DNA of 64,000 bases from positions 620,001 to 684,000 of the forward strand of contig NZ_BJHV01000001.1 of assembly GCF_005405925.1 (NCBI RefSeq). The letters are read 5' to 3'. Shown in pieces: positions 61,669 to 64,000 of the stretch; positions within the stretch are counted from its first letter, which is position 1, and each line of letters begins with the position of its first letter. This DNA is from Streptomyces antimycoticus. GTDB lineage: Bacteria; Actinomycetota; Actinomycetes; Streptomycetales; Streptomycetaceae. The position numbers and the translations under genes were made by a program. The notes under the pieces are model-generated. The model saw nothing but the letters and a program-made list of their open reading frames with translations, did no database searches and was not told the origin of the DNA.

Positions 61669-63918
61669 ATGGATGTCAGCGAAATCAAGGTCCGTGGCGC
61701 CCGGGAGAACAATCTCCAGGGCGTGAGTGTGGACATTCCCAAGCGAAGCCTTACGGTCTTCACCGGCGTCTCCGGCTCCGGTAAGTCCTCGCTCGTCTTC
61801 GACACCATCGCCGCGGAGTCGAGGCGGCTGATCAATGAGACCTATACGGCGTTCGTCCAGAACTTCATGCCGACGCTCGGCCGTCCGGATGTCGACTCGC
61901 TGCGGAATCTGAGCGCGGCGATCATCGTGGACCAGGAGCCGATGGGCTCCAACTCCCGTTCCACGGTGGGCACCGCCACCGACGCCCACACCCTGCTGCG
62001 GATCCTGTTCAGCCGGATCGGCAGTCCTTATGTCGGCCCTCCCCTCGCCTTCAGCTTCAACACGGCCGAGGGCATGTGTCCGCGGTGCGAGGGGCTCGGC
62101 AGGGTCACCGACATCGACATCGCCCAACTCATCGACAGGGAGAAGTCGTTGAAGGAGGGGGCGATCACCGTCCCCGGATTCGAGGTGGACAGCTGGCACT
62201 GGCAGGTTATGGCGGCCTCCGGCCTTTTCGACCCCGATATCAGGCTCCGGGACTACTCCCCCGCCCAGTGGGAGGACTTCCTCCACAAACCGGCCACCAA
62301 GATCAAGGTGGGGAAGAACAACCTCACCTACGAGGGGCTGGTGACCAAGGTCCGCCGGCTGTACCTCGCGAAGGACCGGGAGGCGATGCAGCCGCGGATG
62401 CGGGCGTTCGCCGACCGGGCCATGGCCCTGACCGAGTGCGCCGAGTGTGAGGGCGCCCGGCTGTGCGAGGCCGTCCGGTCCTGCCGGATCGACGGTCGCT
62501 CCATCACGGAGTGCTCGGCCCTGCAGATCAGCGATCTGGCGGAGTTCGTGCGCGGGATCCGGCACGATTCCGTCGGACCGGTGCTGGAGAGCCTGCGGGC
62601 GCTTCTCGACTCACTGGTCGAGATCGGCCTGGGCTATCTGAGCCTGGACCGGGAGTCCTCCACCCTGTCCGGTGGCGAGGCCCAGCGGGTGCGGATGGTC
62701 CGGCATCTGGGCTCCAGTCTGACCGATGTCACCTATGTCTTCGACGAGCCCACGGTGGGCCTGCATCCGCATGACATCGAGCGCATGAACCGTCTGCTGC
62801 TCCAGCTGCGGGACAAGGGCAACACGGTGCTCGTCGTGGAGCACAAACCGGAGACCATCCGGATCGCGGACCATGTGGTGGATCTGGGGCCCGGCGCGGG
62901 GGTGGCGGGCGGGCGGATCTGCTACCAGGGCGATCTCGCCGGCCTGCGCGCCTCGGACACCCTGACCGGGCGCCATCTGGACCACCGGGTGCGGCTGCGG
63001 GAGACGGTGCGGCAGCCCAGTGGGCAGCTGCCGGTCCGGGGCGCGCGGCTGCACAATCTGCGGGATGTGAGCGTCGACATCCCCCTCGGTGTGCTCACCG
63101 TCGTCACCGGTGTCGCCGGATCGGGCAAGAGCTCCCTGATCCATGGGTCGCTGTCCGGGCGGGAGGAGGTGATCGTCGCCGACCAGTCGGCCATCCGTGG
63201 CTCCCGCCGCAGCAACCCGGCCACCTATACGGGGCTCCTCGATCCGATCCGGGCGGCGTTCGCCAAGGCCAACCACGTCAAACCGGGTCTGTTCAGCGCC
63301 AATTCCGAGGGTGCCTGCCCCCGGTGCAAGGGCATCGGGCTGATCTACACCGATCTCGCGATGATGGCCGAGGTGGCCTCGGTGTGCGAGGACTGCGAGG
63401 GGAAGCGGTTCCGGCCCGAGGTGCTGACGTACCGGCTGCGCGGGCGGAACATCAGCGATGTCCTGGGCATGTCGGTGGCCGAGGCGCGGGAGTTCTTCAC
63501 CGACGGTCAGGCCCGGCCGATCCTGGACCGGCTGGGCGCGGTGGGGCTGGGCTATCTGGGGCTCGGCCAGCCGCTCACCACGCTCTCCGGGGGTGAGCGC
63601 CAGCGGCTGAAGCTGGCCATCCATACGGCGCGGAGCGGTACGACGTACGTCCTGGACGAGCCGACCACCGGACTGCATCTCGCCGATGTGGACCAACTGC
63701 TCGCGCTGCTCGACCGTCTTGTCGACGCGGGCAACACGGTCGTCGTCATCGAGCACCACCAGGCCGTGATGGCCCATGCGGACTGGATCATCGACATGGG
63801 CCCGGGGGCGGGCCATGACGGCGGTCAGGTGGTGTTCACCGGCACCCCCGCCGACCTCGTGGACACCGGCGGCTCCCTCACCGCCGTCCACTTGCGCGAC
63901 TACGTCAAGCGGGCGTGA
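61669..63918 (+). CDS. UvrA-like ABC protein, short form (drug resistance type)
   Basis: 749 residues, against about 950 for true UvrA; it lacks part of the first zinc/UvrB-interacting region. Two ABC halves: Walker A VSGSGKSS and VAGSGKSS, signatures LSGGEAQR and LSGGERQR, Walker B VFDEPTVGLH and VLDEPTTGLH. Zinc-finger pairs: CPRCEGLG with CAECEG, and CPRCKG with CEDCEG. Short UvrA paralogues such as DrrC give resistance to DNA-binding drugs by removing them from DNA. Inferred to be induced by the divergent MerR. Not the housekeeping repair gene. Confidence 0.9.
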   Translation: MDVSEIKVRGARENNLQGVSVDIPKRSLTVFTGVSGSGKSSLVFDTIAAESRRLINETYTAFVQNFMPTLGRPDVDSLRNLSAAIIVDQEPMGSNSRSTVGTATDAHTLLRILFSRIGSPYVGPPLAFSFNTAEGMCPRCEGLGRVTDIDIAQLIDREKSLKEGAITVPGFEVDSWHWQVMAASGLFDPDIRLRDYSPAQWEDFLHKPATKIKVGKNNLTYEGLVTKVRRLYLAKDREAMQPRMRAFADRAMALTECAECEGARLCEAVRSCRIDGRSITECSALQISDLAEFVRGIRHDSVGPVLESLRALLDSLVEIGLGYLSLDRESSTLSGGEAQRVRMVRHLGSSLTDVTYVFDEPTVGLHPHDIERMNRLLLQLRDKGNTVLVVEHKPETIRIADHVVDLGPGAGVAGGRICYQGDLAGLRASDTLTGRHLDHRVRLRETVRQPSGQLPVRGARLHNLRDVSVDIPLGVLTVVTGVAGSGKSSLIHGSLSGREEVIVADQSAIRGSRRSNPATYTGLLDPIRAAFAKANHVKPGLFSANSEGACPRCKGIGLIYTDLAMMAEVASVCEDCEGKRFRPEVLTYRLRGRNISDVLGMSVAEAREFFTDGQARPILDRLGAVGLGYLGLGQPLTTLSGGERQRLKLAIHTARSGTTYVLDEPTTGLHLADVDQLLALLDRLVDAGNTVVVIEHHQAVMAHADWIIDMGPGAGHDGGQVVFTGTPADLVDTGGSLTAVHLRDYVKRA

Positions 63919-63926
63919 ACCCCCTC

Positions 63927-63992
63927 GCCCCGGTGGTCCTGTCCCGTCCCGGGCCGTCCCGGGCCGACGGCTCGGGACGGGACCACCGGGGC
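63927..63992 (+). terminator. Hairpin terminator after the UvrA-like gene
   Basis: 13-bp arms GCCCCGGTGGTCC (63927-63939) and GGACCACCGGGGC (63980-63992), with further near-complementary G/C pairing inside, 9 bp after the stop. Confidence 0.7.
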
Positions 63993-64000
63993 GCCCTCGC

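Noticed and set aside
1..64000. Secondary-metabolite gene cluster
   Set aside because: No PKS, NRPS, terpene, RiPP precursor or siderophore core genes; isolated methyltransferase, acyltransferase and SDR genes are scattered and unlinked.

Overview
The window is chromosomal DNA of a high-GC actinomycete, almost certainly a Streptomyces. The evidence is G/C-biased third codon positions, frequent GTG and TTG starts, ATGA stop/start overlaps, Tat-type lipoproteins, streptogrisin-like proteases, an actinobacterial Rrf2/MerR/TetR/XRE regulator mix and a CbtAB cobalt uptake pair behind a cobalamin riboswitch. No rRNA, tRNA, CRISPR array or intact mobile element was seen. No PKS, NRPS or other core biosynthetic cluster is present; it reads as accessory and housekeeping chromosome rather than an island.

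Layout. 0-10.5 kb: end of a sensor kinase with its CitB-type response regulator, a histone-H1-like DNA-binding protein, a 2-hydroxyacid dehydrogenase, a Tat lipoprotein, a membrane spermidine-synthase-like protein, a secreted sialidase-like protein, an SDR and ACC deaminase (acdS). 10.8-17.6 kb: dhaK/dhaL, a membrane acyltransferase, a methyltransferase divergent from an XRE-cupin regulator, and a cupin gene divergent from an Rrf2 regulator/DsbA-like pair. 17.6-24.7 kb: a probable sulfur-acquisition operon made of a 24-codon leader peptide, a complete peptide-type ABC importer and an SsuD-like flavin monooxygenase. 24.8-36.9 kb: a streptogrisin-like protease, a PaoABC-type molybdenum aldehyde oxidoreductase, NAD kinase, a radical SAM enzyme with non-standard cysteine spacing, an APC permease and a cation-efflux transporter. 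37-47 kb: a secreted family 2 glycosidase, an SMP-30-like protein, a second membrane-anchored protease, a Ser/Thr kinase with a coupled small membrane protein, and an FG-GAP lipoprotein. 47-57.9 kb: riboswitch-cbtB-cbtA, an MBL-Rieske fusion protein, small secreted proteins, dienelactone hydrolase, a deazaflavin-type nitroreductase, htpG, and a TetR/PLP-dehydratase divergent pair. 57.9-60.1 kb: a stretch of broken genes beside an IS701-like transposase remnant. 60.2-64 kb: a VOC protein and a two-headed MerR regulator divergent from a short UvrA-like ABC protein.

How they work together. The clearest functional unit is 17.6-24.7 kb: a regulatory peptide ending in Ser-Ala-Ile-Cys-Arg precedes transport and desulfonation genes, which fits control by cysteine supply. 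Other units are the Pao-type oxidoreductase, the B12-controlled cobalt uptake pair, and the MerR/UvrA-like divergent pair, which looks like drug-inducible self-protection.

Quality warning. Eight genes (dhaL, the 15.6 kb cupin, the Pao 2Fe-2S subunit, nadK, the CDF transporter, the 43.5 kb membrane protein, the 50.7 kb secreted protein and the 53.3 kb nitroreductase) are broken by nine single missing bases, each placed at or next to a short G or C run. Restoring one base per site makes each gene an exact multiple of three with continuous family similarity. This looks more like consensus indel error than biology.
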